DNA from: an uncultured Acetatifactor sp.
Lineage (GTDB): Bacteria > Bacillota > Clostridia > Lachnospirales > Lachnospiraceae
DNA length: 63,787 nucleotides
Direction: 5' to 3'
Assembly: GCA_934436245.1 (NCBI GenBank)
Contig: CAKSAM010000013.1
Span: forward strand, 1-63,787
Both the position numbers and the translations under genes were made by a program. Below are positions 1-9,800 of the stretch, in pieces (position 1 is the first letter of the stretch; each line of letters opens with the position of its first letter). Under the pieces are notes generated by a model. The model was not told the origin of the DNA, ran no database searches, and saw only the letters and a program-made list of their open reading frames with translations.

Positions 1-210
1 AAGTCAGGGAAAGCATATACAAGGCATAATGCTTTGGACAATGTACTGAAAGATGAAAGATATGCCATTCCACAGGCTTTTGTATTCTGTAATGAGAATA
101 TTACCTTCAGGGATAAGATCACGTATCTGCCGGTTTATATGATTGGGTTTCTGGACAAAGAGAAAATAGAAGAATATATTTATTCTATTGATCTGAGTGC
201 ACTTCAGTAG
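1..210 (+). CDS. 3' end of an ATP-binding protein gene (DUF4143-like), partial
   Basis: The frame is open from the window edge to a TAG at 208-210, giving about 69 residues. Stretches such as YAIPQAFVFCNENI and TYLPVYMIGFL resemble the C-terminal part of bacterial AAA-type ATPases that carry a DUF4143 domain. The N-terminal ATPase core lies outside the window, so its Walker motifs cannot be checked. An imperfect 19-bp inverted repeat follows about 36 bases after the stop. The family assignment is from memory of such C termini and is tentative. Confidence 0.55.
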   Translation, partial: KSGKAYTRHNALDNVLKDERYAIPQAFVFCNENITFRDKITYLPVYMIGFLDKEKIEEYIYSIDLSALQ

Positions 211-246
211 TTCTATTAATAAATCCATAGTAAATGCTTGACAAAT

Positions 247-300
247 AGGTCGATAGGATATAGACTTTAATTAGAAATGAGGTCTGTATACTATCGACCT
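247..300. repeat. Imperfect inverted repeat, possible terminator
   Basis: The arms at 247-265 and 282-300 begin and end with a perfect 10-bp match (AGGTCGATAG / CTATCGACCT), with two mismatches over 19 bp and a 16-base loop. The right arm is followed by TTTTA. It could end transcription of the upstream ATPase gene, or act as an operator or small mobile element before the BlaI-like gene. Confidence 0.5.
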
Positions 301-385
301 TTTATGATGTGATGAGCGCAAGAGAACCAATAGGATTGCATCATTGGCAAGCACTGGATTAAGAAGAATACAAGGAGGAACGGGA

Positions 386-739
386 ATGTATCAGATGACG
401 GAGACAGAATACAAATTTGCAGAGCTGATCTGGGAGGAGGAACCCATCGGTTCCGGAGAACTGGTAAAACAGTGTGCGGAGAAGTTCGGCTGGAAGAAAT
501 CCACCACCTATACGTTTATTAAAAAGCTTTGTGAGAACGGTATTTTCAAAAATGAGAATGCCATCGTATCTTCTGTATTGAATAAGGAGGAATACCACAG
601 AACCCAGGGAGAGGCTTTCGTGGAGAAGGCTTACGGCGGTTCCCTGCCGAAGATGATCGCCGCATTTATCCAGAGTAAGAAGCTCAGCGCAGCGCAGATC
701 GCTGAGATCGAAGCAATGATCGAGGATTATAAGGGGTAG
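386..739 (+). CDS. BlaI/MecI/CopY-family transcriptional repressor
   Basis: The protein has 117 residues, normal for this family of winged-helix repressors, which bind promoter palindromes as dimers and are usually inactivated by a BlaR1-type membrane protease. The N-terminal part (MTETEYKFAELIW, then WKKSTTYTFIKKLCENG at about residues 34-50) fits the BlaI winged helix, and the C-terminal half would be the dimerisation and cleavage region. The start at 386 is chosen because AAGGAGGAA lies just upstream; an in-frame ATG at 344 has no good ribosome site. No blaR1 partner lies in the window, so the target and signal are unknown. The upstream inverted repeat at 247-300 is a possible operator. 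Confidence 0.85.
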   Translation: MYQMTETEYKFAELIWEEEPIGSGELVKQCAEKFGWKKSTTYTFIKKLCENGIFKNENAIVSSVLNKEEYHRTQGEAFVEKAYGGSLPKMIAAFIQSKKLSAAQIAEIEAMIEDYKG

Positions 740-784
740 GGGTTGACAAAACCCGTATTTTTGCATATCTTATTTAGTAGGAAT

Positions 785-1084
785 TATCATATATTCAGTA
801 AAGGCATGGAGCAGGAAAAGTACTTTTCGGTGGGACGCCAGAGAGAAGCTGTTAGAAGCTGGGAGCGGCTTTCGTCTGAGGAAAAGGAAGTGCGCCTGTG
901 AGCTGATCCGGGGAACAGACATAAGTATCCGGATCCGGTGAGCACCCGTTATGTGCATGGCGTAGAACGGCAGGTGTTATACACCGGACGTAGAATGTCA
1001 GAGTGAAGGGCATTGTCCCTTAAGTAGAGTGGAACCGCGGATAAATTCGTCTCTAAGAGAAGAGTTTGTCTGCGGTATTTTTTT
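785..1084 (+). promoter_or_regulatory. T-box riboswitch leader, probably cysteine-specific
   Basis: The conserved T-box core reads GAGTGGAACCGCGG at 1027-1040. It is followed by a terminator helix (about 1035-1075) and a run of T at 1078-1084, directly before cysE-cysS. Upstream sequence can form the stem I region, and GGAAGTGCGCC near 886-896 offers TGC (891-893) as specifier codon, which fits a cysteine T-box. Uncharged tRNA-Cys would stabilise the antiterminator and turn on cysteine synthesis and charging. The core is clear; the 5' limit and the exact specifier are inferred. Confidence 0.85.
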
Positions 1085-1096
1085 CGAGGTGAGAAC

Positions 1097-1813
1097 ATGG
1101 GCATCATCAAAAATTTAAAAGAAGAAGTCCGTATTATCAAGGAACGTGATCCGGCGATTCATTCCTCCATGGAGGTTTTGCTGTATCCCAGTTTCAAGGT
1201 CATGATCCATTACAGACTGGCGCATAAGCTGTACGAGAACGGTCATTATTTTTGGGCGCGGTATATCTCCCAGCGGGGCGTGCGCAAGACCGGCATCGAG
1301 ATCCATCCCGGTGCACAGATTGGCAAAGGATTTTTCATCGATCACGGTAACGGTGTCATTATCGGTGAGACCACCATTATCGGAGACAATGTGACCCTGT
1401 ATCAGGGCGTGACCCTGGGAGGTACCGGCAAGGAGCACGGCAAACGTCATCCCACCATCGGCAACAACGTCATGATCAGTGCGGGAGCAAAAGTCCTGGG
1501 ATCCTTCACCATCGGAGATAATTCCAAGATCGGTGCCGGAAGCGTGGTCTTAAGCGAAGTGCCGCCCGGATCCACGGTGGTAGGTGTACCGGGACGCGTG
1601 GTAAAGCGTAACAACGCAAGTCTCCCCCAGGAGACCATGAACCAGACGGATCTCCCCGATCCGGTACGGGAAGACATCACGGTATTGCAGCGTGAGAATT
1701 CCGAACTGACCAACCGGGTACTGGAAATGGAAGATGAATTAAAGCAGCTACACAGGCTGGTGGTAATGAGCACCGGAGCGGGAGCACAGATGAAAAAAGA
1801 AGATCAGAATTAG
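1097..1813 (+). CDS. cysE: Serine O-acetyltransferase
   Basis: CysE transfers acetyl from acetyl-CoA to serine, the first step of cysteine synthesis. Left-handed beta-helix hexapeptide repeats run from about residue 67 to 170, with the catalytic-type motif FIDHGNGVIIGET and the CoA-binding region VTLGGTGKEHGKRHPTIG. The protein has 238 residues: a short N-terminal helical part as in Gram-positive SATs, and an extra C-terminal coiled-coil-like tail (about 190-238, with ITVLQRENSEL). It ends in KKEDQN rather than the Ile used to dock cysteine synthase, so complex formation may differ. GAGGTGAG precedes the ATG. It lies 30 bases before cysS, and both are under the T-box. Confidence 0.95.
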   Translation: MGIIKNLKEEVRIIKERDPAIHSSMEVLLYPSFKVMIHYRLAHKLYENGHYFWARYISQRGVRKTGIEIHPGAQIGKGFFIDHGNGVIIGETTIIGDNVTLYQGVTLGGTGKEHGKRHPTIGNNVMISAGAKVLGSFTIGDNSKIGAGSVVLSEVPPGSTVVGVPGRVVKRNNASLPQETMNQTDLPDPVREDITVLQRENSELTNRVLEMEDELKQLHRLVVMSTGAGAQMKKEDQN

Positions 1814-1842
1814 AACAGAACCAGAATCAGAAAGGATAAATT

Positions 1843-3258
1843 ATGAGTATTCAAATCTACAACACCTTAAGCAAGAGAAAAGAAGAATTCAAGCCCTTAG
1901 AGCCCGGCAAGGTAAAAATGTATGTCTGCGGACCTACCGTATACAACCTGATCCATATCGGAAATGCCCGTCCTATGATCGTATTCGATACCGTGCGCCG
2001 TTACATGGAATACAAGGGATATGAAGTGAACTATGTATCCAACTTCACGGATGTGGATGATAAGATCATTAAAAAAGCCAACGAAGAGGGCGTGGAGCCC
2101 AGCGTGATCTCCGAGCGTTACATTGCAGAGTGTAAAAAGGACATGGAGGGCATGAACATCAAGCCCGCTACCAAGAACCCCAAGGCTACCGAGGAGATCG
2201 GAGGTATGCTGGACATGATCCAGACCCTGATCGACAAGGGGCATGCTTATCCGGCAGCGGACGGCACTGTATATTTCCGCACCAGAAGCTTCAAGGACTA
2301 CGGCAAGCTGTCTCACAAGAATCTGGACGACTTACAGGGCGGTAACCGTTCGCTGTTAGTCTCCGGTGAGGACCAGAAGGAAGATCCCTTAGATTTCGTA
2401 CTGTGGAAGCCGAAAAAAGAAGGCGAGCCTTACTGGGATTCCTGCTGGTGTCAGGGACGTCCCGGCTGGCATATCGAGTGCTCAGTCATGAGTAAGCGTT
2501 ATCTCGGCGAAGAGATCGATATTCATGCCGGCGGAGAGGATCTGATCTTCCCTCATCATGAAAATGAGATCGCACAGTCCGAGGCAGCCAATGACAAGCC
2601 TTTCGCAAAATACTGGATGCACAATGCATTCCTGAACATTGACAACCGCAAGATGTCTAAGTCTCTGGGCAACTTCTTTACTGTCCGTGAGATCTCCGAA
2701 AAATACGATCTGCAGGTATTGCGTTTCTTCATGCTGTCTGCGCATTACAGAAGTCCGCTGAATTTCAGTGCTGACTTAATGGAAGCTGCGAAGAACGGCT
2801 ATGAGAGAATCGTCACCAGCGTGGACAATCTGAAGTTCTTACTGGACAAGGCAGCAGATACCGAAATGACCGGGGAAGAGAAGAACTTACTCACCGAGGC
2901 ACAGGGCTTCGAGACCAAATTTGACGAAGCCATGGATGATGATTTCAACACCGCAGATGCACTGGCAGCTATTTTTGAACTGGTAAAATTTGTGAATTCC
3001 AATGCCAAGGCTGAGAGCAGCAAGGCATTCCTGGATGCATTAAAGCAGGAGATCGTGACTCTGTCCGATATCTGCGGACTGATCGTGGACAAAAAAGCAG
3101 AGATGTTAGACAGCGACATTGAGGCACTGATCGAGGAGCGTCAGGCAGCCAGAAAGGCGAAGAACTTCGCAAGAGCCGACGAGATCCGTGATGAACTGTT
3201 AGCTAAGGGCATTGTACTGGAAGATACCAGAGAGGGTGTAAAATGGAAGAGAGCATAA
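1843..3258 (+). CDS. cysS: Cysteinyl-tRNA synthetase
   Basis: This class I synthetase (471 residues) charges tRNA-Cys. The ATP-binding HIGH motif appears as HIGN at about residue 38, after CGPTVYN with a zinc-ligand Cys. KMSKS is at about residue 270. Further zinc ligands lie in GRPGWHIECS and FPHHENE. The segment before it reads DSCWCQGRPGW, with two cysteines not usual in well-known CysRS proteins. AGAAAGGA precedes the ATG at 1843. Its 3' end overlaps mrnC by 16 bases, which implies translational coupling. Regulation is by the cysteine T-box upstream of cysE. Confidence 0.97.
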   Translation: MSIQIYNTLSKRKEEFKPLEPGKVKMYVCGPTVYNLIHIGNARPMIVFDTVRRYMEYKGYEVNYVSNFTDVDDKIIKKANEEGVEPSVISERYIAECKKDMEGMNIKPATKNPKATEEIGGMLDMIQTLIDKGHAYPAADGTVYFRTRSFKDYGKLSHKNLDDLQGGNRSLLVSGEDQKEDPLDFVLWKPKKEGEPYWDSCWCQGRPGWHIECSVMSKRYLGEEIDIHAGGEDLIFPHHENEIAQSEAANDKPFAKYWMHNAFLNIDNRKMSKSLGNFFTVREISEKYDLQVLRFFMLSAHYRSPLNFSADLMEAAKNGYERIVTSVDNLKFLLDKAADTEMTGEEKNLLTEAQGFETKFDEAMDDDFNTADALAAIFELVKFVNSNAKAESSKAFLDALKQEIVTLSDICGLIVDKKAEMLDSDIEALIEERQAARKAKNFARADEIRDELLAKGIVLEDTREGVKWKRA

Positions 3259-3683
3259 CCCTTCTTACTAAGATCAAGCAGACTTTCGACTGCGAGGGGC
3301 AGGATGTCCGGGCATATTCGCCGCTGACATTGGCCTATATCGGAGACGGGATCTATGAACTGGTGATCCGGAGTATTGTGGTGGAACGTGCCAACCGCTC
3401 CGCCAACGATCTGCATAAAAAGACAACACGCTATGTAAAAGCACCGGCGCAGTCCGCCATGATCGAGGCACTGCTTCCGGAGCTGACGGAGGACGAGGAA
3501 GCGGTGTACCGCAGAGGACGCAACGCCAAATCCTACACCACGGCGAAAAATGCTTCTGTGGCAGACTACCGCAGGGCTACCGGATTTGAAGCACTGATGG
3601 GATATCTGTACCTGACGGGACAGACAGACCGGATGCTTGAGCTGATCCAAGACGGTATCCGTCTGGCAGGTCTGGAGATCTGA
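3243..3683 (+). CDS. mrnC: Mini-ribonuclease III
   Basis: MrnC is a 146-residue RNase III catalytic domain without a double-stranded RNA-binding domain. In Bacillus it matures 23S rRNA. The signature LAYIGDGIYELVIRS (about residues 28-42) carries the metal-binding Asp, and a second acidic site lies in GFEALMGYLYL. The start overlaps the end of cysS. The order cysE-cysS-mrnC-rlmB-sigH matches the Bacillus arrangement apart from the missing yacP/rae1, which supports the call. Confidence 0.95.
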   Translation: MEESITLLTKIKQTFDCEGQDVRAYSPLTLAYIGDGIYELVIRSIVVERANRSANDLHKKTTRYVKAPAQSAMIEALLPELTEDEEAVYRRGRNAKSYTTAKNASVADYRRATGFEALMGYLYLTGQTDRMLELIQDGIRLAGLEI

Positions 3684-3705
3684 GTGTAATGTAACGCATG
3701 TGACA

Positions 3706-3818
3706 GAGAAGTAATACGTAATGAGAAAGTAACACGTAATAAGAAAGTAACACGTAATAAGAAAGTAATGCGTAATGAGAAAGTAATACATAATAAGAAA
3801 GCAATACGTAATAAGAAA
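3706..3818. repeat. 18-bp tandem repeat, about six copies
   Basis: Units of the form AGAAAGTAACACGTAATA are repeated about six times head to tail, the first copy one base short, with base changes mainly at the C/T and A/G positions. They fill almost all of the mrnC-rlmB gap. The last partial unit supplies AAGAAAGG, the apparent ribosome site of rlmB, so changes in copy number would alter leader length but not the ribosome site. Confidence 0.9.
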
Positions 3819-3826
3819 GGACAAGC

Positions 3827-4570
3827 ATGGGATATCAGGAATTTACCATAGAGGGCAGAAATGCCGTGATCGAGGCGTATCGTTCGGGCAAACCCATTGA
3901 CAAGTTATTCATTCTGGATGGCTGCCAGGACGGTCCGATGATGACCATTAAAAGAGAAGCAAAAAAACATGACACGTTAGTAAAGTATGTGACCAAGGAG
4001 CGCCTGGATCAGTTATCCGAGACCGGAAAACATCAGGGCGTCATCGCTTATGCGGCGGCTTATGAGTACGCAGAGGTAGATGACATCCTGGAAGCAGCGA
4101 AGAAAAAGGGTGAGCCGCCCTTTATTTTCCTGCTGGATAATATCGAGGATCCCCATAATCTGGGAGCTATCATCCGTACCGCCAATCTGGCAGGTGCCCA
4201 TGGCGTCATCATCCCGAAGAACCGTGCAGCGGGACTGACTGCTACGGTAGCGAGAACCTCCGCCGGAGCACTGAACTATACACCGGTGGCAAAGGTGACG
4301 AATCTGGCGAAGACCATCGAAGACCTGAAAAAGGAAGGTCTGTGGTTCGTGTGCGCTGATATGGGCGGTACTACCATGTACGATCTGGATCTCAAGGGTC
4401 CCATCGGTCTGGTCATCGGCAACGAGGGCGAGGGCGTAGGCCGTCTGGTGAAGGAAAAATGCGACATGGTGGCGTCTATTCCCATGAAGGGAGATATCGA
4501 TTCCTTAAATGCTTCCGTAGCAGCAGGCGTACTGGCTTACGAGATCGTACGTCAGAGACTGCAGCCATAG
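3827..4570 (+). CDS. rlmB: 23S rRNA (guanosine-2'-O-)-methyltransferase RlmB (TrmH/SpoU family)
   Basis: The protein has 247 residues. An N-terminal L30e-like substrate-binding domain (about 1-80, starting EFTIEGRNAVIEAY) is followed by a SPOUT domain. The three SpoU motifs are visible: NIEDPHNLGAIIRTANLAG, then IGLVIGNEGEGVGRLV, then SIPMKGDIDSLNASVAAGV. RlmB uses SAM to methylate G2251 (E. coli numbering) of 23S rRNA in the ribosomal P loop. The gene follows the 18-bp tandem repeats and belongs to the conserved cysS-sigH block. Confidence 0.95.
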   Translation: MGYQEFTIEGRNAVIEAYRSGKPIDKLFILDGCQDGPMMTIKREAKKHDTLVKYVTKERLDQLSETGKHQGVIAYAAAYEYAEVDDILEAAKKKGEPPFIFLLDNIEDPHNLGAIIRTANLAGAHGVIIPKNRAAGLTATVARTSAGALNYTPVAKVTNLAKTIEDLKKEGLWFVCADMGGTTMYDLDLKGPIGLVIGNEGEGVGRLVKEKCDMVASIPMKGDIDSLNASVAAGVLAYEIVRQRLQP

Positions 4571-4602
4571 CATTCTGAGAAAGGGAAGTCAAAGGGGAGA
4601 GT

Positions 4603-5220
4603 ATGGCGGAACATTTCAAATATGAAGATATGTCAGATGAAGAACTCATTGATCAGCTTCGCCAGGGCGACAGGCAGGTGATGGACTACATCTGTGACAA
4701 GTATAAAAATCTGGTGCGCAGCAAAGCAAAATCCATGTATATCCTGGGCGGAGACAGTGAGGATCTGATCCAGGAGGGGATGATCGGGCTGTTCAAGGCA
4801 GTGAGGGATTACGACTGCGGCAGAGACGCCAGCTTTTACACGTTTGCGGATCTGTGTATCAGCAGACAGATGTATACGGCAGTACAGGCATCCAAGCGAC
4901 TGAAGCATTCACCGCTCAACAGTTACGTATCTCTGTATGATAGAAGCAGCGAGGGCACGGATCATGAGGAGAAAAATCTCATAGAGGCCCTGGCGGCCAG
5001 AACCCAGATGAGCCCAGAGGAGCTTTTTCTGGATAAGGAACGGGTAAAGGACCTGGAAAAATCCATTGAAACAGAACTCAGCAGCTTTGAAAAACAGGTG
5101 TTGGATCTATATCTGACGGGAATGAGCTATACCCAGATCGCCAAGGTGCTGGGAAGAGACGAAAAATCTACGGATAATGCCTTACAGCGTCTGAAGAGCA
5201 AGATCCGGAAACTGGTATGA
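4603..5220 (+). CDS. sigH: RNA polymerase sigma-H factor (Spo0H)
   Basis: This 205-residue sigma-70-family factor starts transcription of early sporulation and stationary-phase genes. Region 2 spans about residues 15-95 (DSEDLIQEGMIGLFKAVRDY, then FYTFADLCISRQM). Region 4 with its helix-turn-helix is at about 155-205 (LYLTGMSYTQIAKVLGRDEK). There is no region 1.1 or 3. The position after rlmB is the classical sigH locus. A strong hairpin terminator follows at 5231-5270. Together with spoIIM it indicates a spore former. Confidence 0.93.
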   Translation: MAEHFKYEDMSDEELIDQLRQGDRQVMDYICDKYKNLVRSKAKSMYILGGDSEDLIQEGMIGLFKAVRDYDCGRDASFYTFADLCISRQMYTAVQASKRLKHSPLNSYVSLYDRSSEGTDHEEKNLIEALAARTQMSPEELFLDKERVKDLEKSIETELSSFEKQVLDLYLTGMSYTQIAKVLGRDEKSTDNALQRLKSKIRKLV

Positions 5221-5230
5221 ACTATAGAAG

Positions 5231-5270
5231 AACACATTCTTGAAAAAATTTATCAGGAATGTGTTTTTTA
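5231..5270 (+). terminator. Rho-independent terminator after sigH
   Basis: The arms AACACATTCTTGA (5231-5243) and TCAGGAATGTGTT (5253-5265) pair with a single G-T wobble and are followed by TTTTT. It ends the cysE-sigH transcript. Confidence 0.88.
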
Positions 5271-5303
5271 TAATTTTTTAATAGAATCTACAGGATGGGA
5301 ATA

Positions 5304-5333
5304 TTGACTTAAAACCTGGCATAGGAGTATACT
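5304..5333 (+). promoter_or_regulatory. Promoter of the RND efflux operon
   Basis: TTGACT (5304-5309) and TATACT (5328-5333) lie 18 bases apart. The predicted start near 5340 falls at the edge of the TetR-type palindrome at 5345-5360. Confidence 0.75.
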
Positions 5334-5344
5334 GCTAATGTTGA

Positions 5345-5360
5345 CCGACCAGCCGGTCGG
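5345..5360. promoter_or_regulatory. TetR-family operator
   Basis: The inverted repeat CCGACC-AGCC-GGTCGG sits within TTGACCGACC...GGTCGGAT. GACCGAC/GTCGGTC half-sites are typical of TetR/AcrR operators in Firmicutes. Its place at the predicted transcription start, and the TetR gene closing the same operon (9889), suggest autorepression. Confidence 0.72.
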
Positions 5361-5395
5361 ATAATAAGCACATATTTCAGAAAGGCGAGAAAATC

Positions 5396-6829
5396 ATGCA
5401 CAATACATGGAAAAGAAATTGCAGCGCAGGGATGGTGCTGTTACTTGGAGGCAGTCTGCTGCTCGGTGGCTGTGGCAGTAATACTGTGCAGGATTCAACG
5501 GAGTCATCCGCTGTGGTTGTAGATATGGAGCAGGCCAGGACCGGAAAGCTGACCCTGCAGAACAGCTTTGTGGGAACGGTTTCTCCCCAGGAGATGGTCT
5601 ATGTGATACCTTTTGCCTCTGGCACGGTGACGGATACTTACTTTGAGGTAGGAGACTATGTGGAAGCCGGTGATGTATTATTTAAGATTGATGACTCTGC
5701 GGCAAAATTGCAGCTGGAACAGGCGCAGCTCAGCGCAGCAAATGTAAAGCAGCAGGCGGACAGCGCACTGACCACGCAGCAGGAATCAGCCAATATCCAG
5801 ATGGATAGCAGCAGAGTACAGGCCAAATCAGGATTTGATCAGGCGCAGATTGCATATTATCAGGCGAAAAATGCATACGATAGCAACAATGGCGAATTGT
5901 CTGATCAGATTGATGCGTGCAACACGAATATCAAAAAATTAGAAGATGCTATAAAAGCAGCATCCGCCGGCGCAAGCGTAAGTGGCGGAAATGCGGCAGG
6001 CGTGGCAGAAATGCAGAAACAGCTGGATACTCTGAAAGCAACGAAAAAGCAGTTGGAATCCAGCAGAAATTCCCTGGTAGCCGGTCTGCAGCAGGCAGAA
6101 TCAGCGTATAATGCAGCAAAAGACAGCATGTCCATCCTGGATCGTTCACAGGCACTGTCTCAGGGGCAGGCACTGGAGGATACAAAGAAGCAGTTGTCTA
6201 CCAGTGAGCAGTTGGCAAATGTAGGAGTGGAGAGCGCAGAGCTGGCATTGTCTTATTATACTGTAAAGGCACCAATTTCCGGGACGATTCAGAGCAAAGG
6301 TGTGGATGTCAATGGTGTAGCGGGAAGCAGCAGCCCTGCGTATACCATTGCCAATGAGAATATGATGACCGTGACCTTCCAGGTCAGTGAAGCAGTGAAA
6401 AATACACTGACCATGGGGCAGGAGGTGACGGTGGAACGTGGAAACGCCAGTTATACCGGTAATATCAGTGAAATTGGTGTGGCTGTGAACCAACAGACCG
6501 GTCTGTTCCAGATCAAGGCTGCGGTGGAGGCAAACGGCAGTGAACTGCCCAGTGGTGTATCTGTAAAGCTGACTACCGATACCTATCACACCACCGATAG
6601 TGCGGTGCTGATTCCTTACGACGCAGTATATTATGATAATACCGGTTCTTATGTATACTTAAGTGTGGAGGGCAAGGCAGTGAAGACTTATGTGACCACA
6701 GATCTGTTTGATGACACACAGATTTCCGTGACAGAAGGCATACAGCCCGGAGATACCGTGATCACCAGCTGGTCTCCCAAGCTGATGAACGGTGTGGAAG
6801 TCACTGCGCCGGTGAAGGCAGAAGAGTAG
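5396..6829 (+). CDS. RND efflux periplasmic adaptor subunit (HlyD/MFP family), lipoprotein
   Basis: The protein has 477 residues. A signal peptide ends in the lipobox LLGGC (Cys26), so it would be lipid-anchored to the outer face of the cytoplasmic membrane. A beta-barrel/lipoyl half-domain (about 60-100, with VGDYVEAGDVLFKIDDSAA) is followed by a long Gln/Ala-rich alpha-helical hairpin (about 100-280), then the second lipoyl half (YYTVKAPISGTIQSKGVDV) and the membrane-proximal beta domain. It links the pump at 6843 to its surroundings; a Gram-positive has no TolC-type outer membrane channel, so the export route is unclear. It is 13 bases upstream of the permease gene. Confidence 0.93.
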   Translation: MHNTWKRNCSAGMVLLLGGSLLLGGCGSNTVQDSTESSAVVVDMEQARTGKLTLQNSFVGTVSPQEMVYVIPFASGTVTDTYFEVGDYVEAGDVLFKIDDSAAKLQLEQAQLSAANVKQQADSALTTQQESANIQMDSSRVQAKSGFDQAQIAYYQAKNAYDSNNGELSDQIDACNTNIKKLEDAIKAASAGASVSGGNAAGVAEMQKQLDTLKATKKQLESSRNSLVAGLQQAESAYNAAKDSMSILDRSQALSQGQALEDTKKQLSTSEQLANVGVESAELALSYYTVKAPISGTIQSKGVDVNGVAGSSSPAYTIANENMMTVTFQVSEAVKNTLTMGQEVTVERGNASYTGNISEIGVAVNQQTGLFQIKAAVEANGSELPSGVSVKLTTDTYHTTDSAVLIPYDAVYYDNTGSYVYLSVEGKAVKTYVTTDLFDDTQISVTEGIQPGDTVITSWSPKLMNGVEVTAPVKAEE

Positions 6830-6842
6830 AGGAGGCAGCAGA

Positions 6843-9800
6843 ATGAATTTGACAAAGCTTGCTCTGAAAAGACCGGTGTCCTGCTTCCTGGTGATCCTGG
6901 CACTGGCAGTATTCGGCATCAGTTCCATATTCGGATTTAAGATGGAACTGACTCCCGACATCGAGATGCCCATGCTCATCGTCATGGCTACCTATCCCGG
7001 CGCAGACCCGGAGAGCGTGGACGAACTGGTGGCATCCGTCATCGAAGATTCCGGATCTACCCTGAGCGGTGTGGATTCCGTGAACTCTTATTCCTTTGAA
7101 AATTATTGTATGGTGCTTTTTACCTATGAATACGGTGTGGATATTGATGAATGCCACAATGACCTTCGTGCGGCTATGGAGACAGCGAAGTTAAGTCTGC
7201 CGGATGATGTGGATCAGCCCACTATCATTGAAATGAACATGAACAGCATGGATGTCATGACGATCTCCGCAGTGGAAGTCGGTGATGTAGATCTGTTAAA
7301 GGTTGTCAATGAATCTGTGGTGCCGGAGCTGGAAGCTCTGTCCAGTGTGGCGCAGGTATCCGTGACCGGTGGTTCTGAGGATTATATCAAAGTAGAACTC
7401 AATGAGACCTTAATGAAACAGTATGGTCTGACCATGTCCACGGTGGCACAGATGCTGGGGACGGTAGATTTTACTTATCCTGCAGGCAGCGTGACCCAGG
7501 GCAGTCAGGACATCAGCGTGGCGACGTCCATGGAGTACAATACCGTACAGAAGCTGCGCAAGGTGCCGCTGATGACCACCAAGGGGCAGGTCATCACTTT
7601 GCAGGACATTGCAAATGTTACTACGGCGTCCAAGGATGCCACCAGTATCAGCCGTTACAACGGACAGGACAATGTCAGCATCGGCATTAAGAACAAGAGC
7701 AGTGCCGGTACGGTAAATGCATGCCGGGATGCGAAGGAGAAATTACAACAGATCCAGATGGAGAATCCGGCCATCGAATTTGAAGTCACTTATGATGCCA
7801 GTTCGTCTATTATCAGCTCTCTGACCAGTGTAGGAGAGACTTTGTTATTGGGCGTGGTATTGACCATGCTGGTATTGTTCCTGTTCTTCGGTGATTTCAA
7901 GGCCAGTCTGATCGTCGGAGCCTCCATGCCGATCTCCCTGTTTTTGACCCTGATTCTCATGAGTATGATGGGCTTCTCCATGAACATTGTAACACTGGGA
8001 TCTCTGGTCATTGCCATCGGCATGATGGTAGACTCATCTATTGTCGTGATCGAGAGCTGCTTCCGCAGACAGAAGAGTACACCGGATCTGAAGCAGGCAG
8101 CACTGGAGGGAACAAAGGAGGTGACGGCTTCTATTATCGCTTCCACCATTACTACCATTGTTGTATATCTGCCGCTGGCGACCATGAAGGGGTTATCCGG
8201 ACAGATGTTCGAACAGTTGGGCTTTACGATTGTATTTGCCATGCTGGCATCTCTGATCGCGGCTATGATGCTGGTACCGCTGTTTTACACGGTATTTAAA
8301 CCGGAAGAAAAAGAGAATCTGCCCATTGACAAACTGTTGAAGAAATTTACTGCATGGTATCAGAAGACCCTGCGGAAGCTGATGAAGCGCAGAAAGACCG
8401 TCGTTGGTGTGGCTGTTGCCCTGATGATCGGAACGGTACTACTGGCATCTACACTGGACATGGAGCTGATTCCAGCAGCAGATGAAGGTGTCGTGGCAGT
8501 TACGGTGAATTTCCGTTCCGGTACCACTCTGGAAAAAGAGGATGAAGCCTTGAAATTGTGGGAACAGATCGCTGAAGAGGAACCGGATGTGGAATTCTAT
8601 TCCGTATCCATCAGCGGCTCCAGTGCAACTCTTACCGCCGACCTGATCAAGAAGAGAACCCTGACCACGGCACAGGTAGTAGATAAATGGAATGAGATTG
8701 CAGCCGGAATGACGGATATGGATGTTACCGTAGCATCCTCCGGCAGCAGCATGAGTTCCATGATGAGCACCAGCAGCTATGAGATCGATTTACAGGGGAA
8801 TGACCGGGCGGAACTGGCGCAGGCCGCAGAAGATCTGCAGGCTGAGATCGAGAAGATTGATGGCGTTGTAAAGACAGAAAACTCTCTGGCGAACGCTACG
8901 ACGCTGGCCAAGGTAGTGGTAGATCCTCTGAAGGCAATGCAGTACGGACTGACACCCATTCAGGTCGGCATGACTATCCATAATGTATTGAGCGGTATGA
9001 ATCCGTTGACCATTACGAATGACGGTTCGGAGTATGCGGTATGGCTGGAATACCCGGAAGGAAGCTATGATGATCTGAATCTTTTGATGGATCTGGGACT
9101 GGATACCTCTTTTGGCACAGTGGTCCCTTTGAGAGATATTGCGGACATTGAGTATGCGCAGAGCCAGGAGACCATCATGAAACAGGACGGTATGTATCAG
9201 GTCAGCGTGACTTCCACCATGACCTCCGAGAAGATATTTGATGCCCAGAATGCCATCAATGACCTGGTAGACCATACCGTATTTCCGGATTCCGTAACTC
9301 CGGCGGACAGTATGATGACCGGAATGATGAACGACGAATTCCGGGCATTGCTGCAGGCAATTCTGATAGCGGTATTCCTGGTATTCCTGGTAATGGCAAT
9401 GCAGTTTGAATCTCCCAGATTCTCCTTTATGGTCATGATGTGTATTCCTTTCGCACTGATCGGCTCCTTCCTGCTGTTGTTCATTACGCAAAGTACCATT
9501 AGTATGGTGTCTCTGATGGGATTTCTGATGTTGATCGGTATTGTGGTAAATAACGGTATTCTGTTCGTGGATTCCGCAAATATGCTGAGGAAAGAGGGAA
9601 TGTCCACAGAGGATGCCCTGGTGGCATCCGGCAGTACCCGTCTGCGCCCTATCCTGATGACGACACTGACTACGATTCTGTCCATGATCCCTATGGGACT
9701 GGGACTGGGAGATAACGGTGCCATGATGCAGGGAATGGCATTGGTTATTATCGGTGGTCTGACGGCCTCCACAATTTTGACCCTGATTCTGATTCCGACC

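Noticed and set aside
3706..3818. Possible CRISPR array
   Set aside because: The 18-bp units are adjacent with no spacers and no cas genes; it is a simple tandem repeat.
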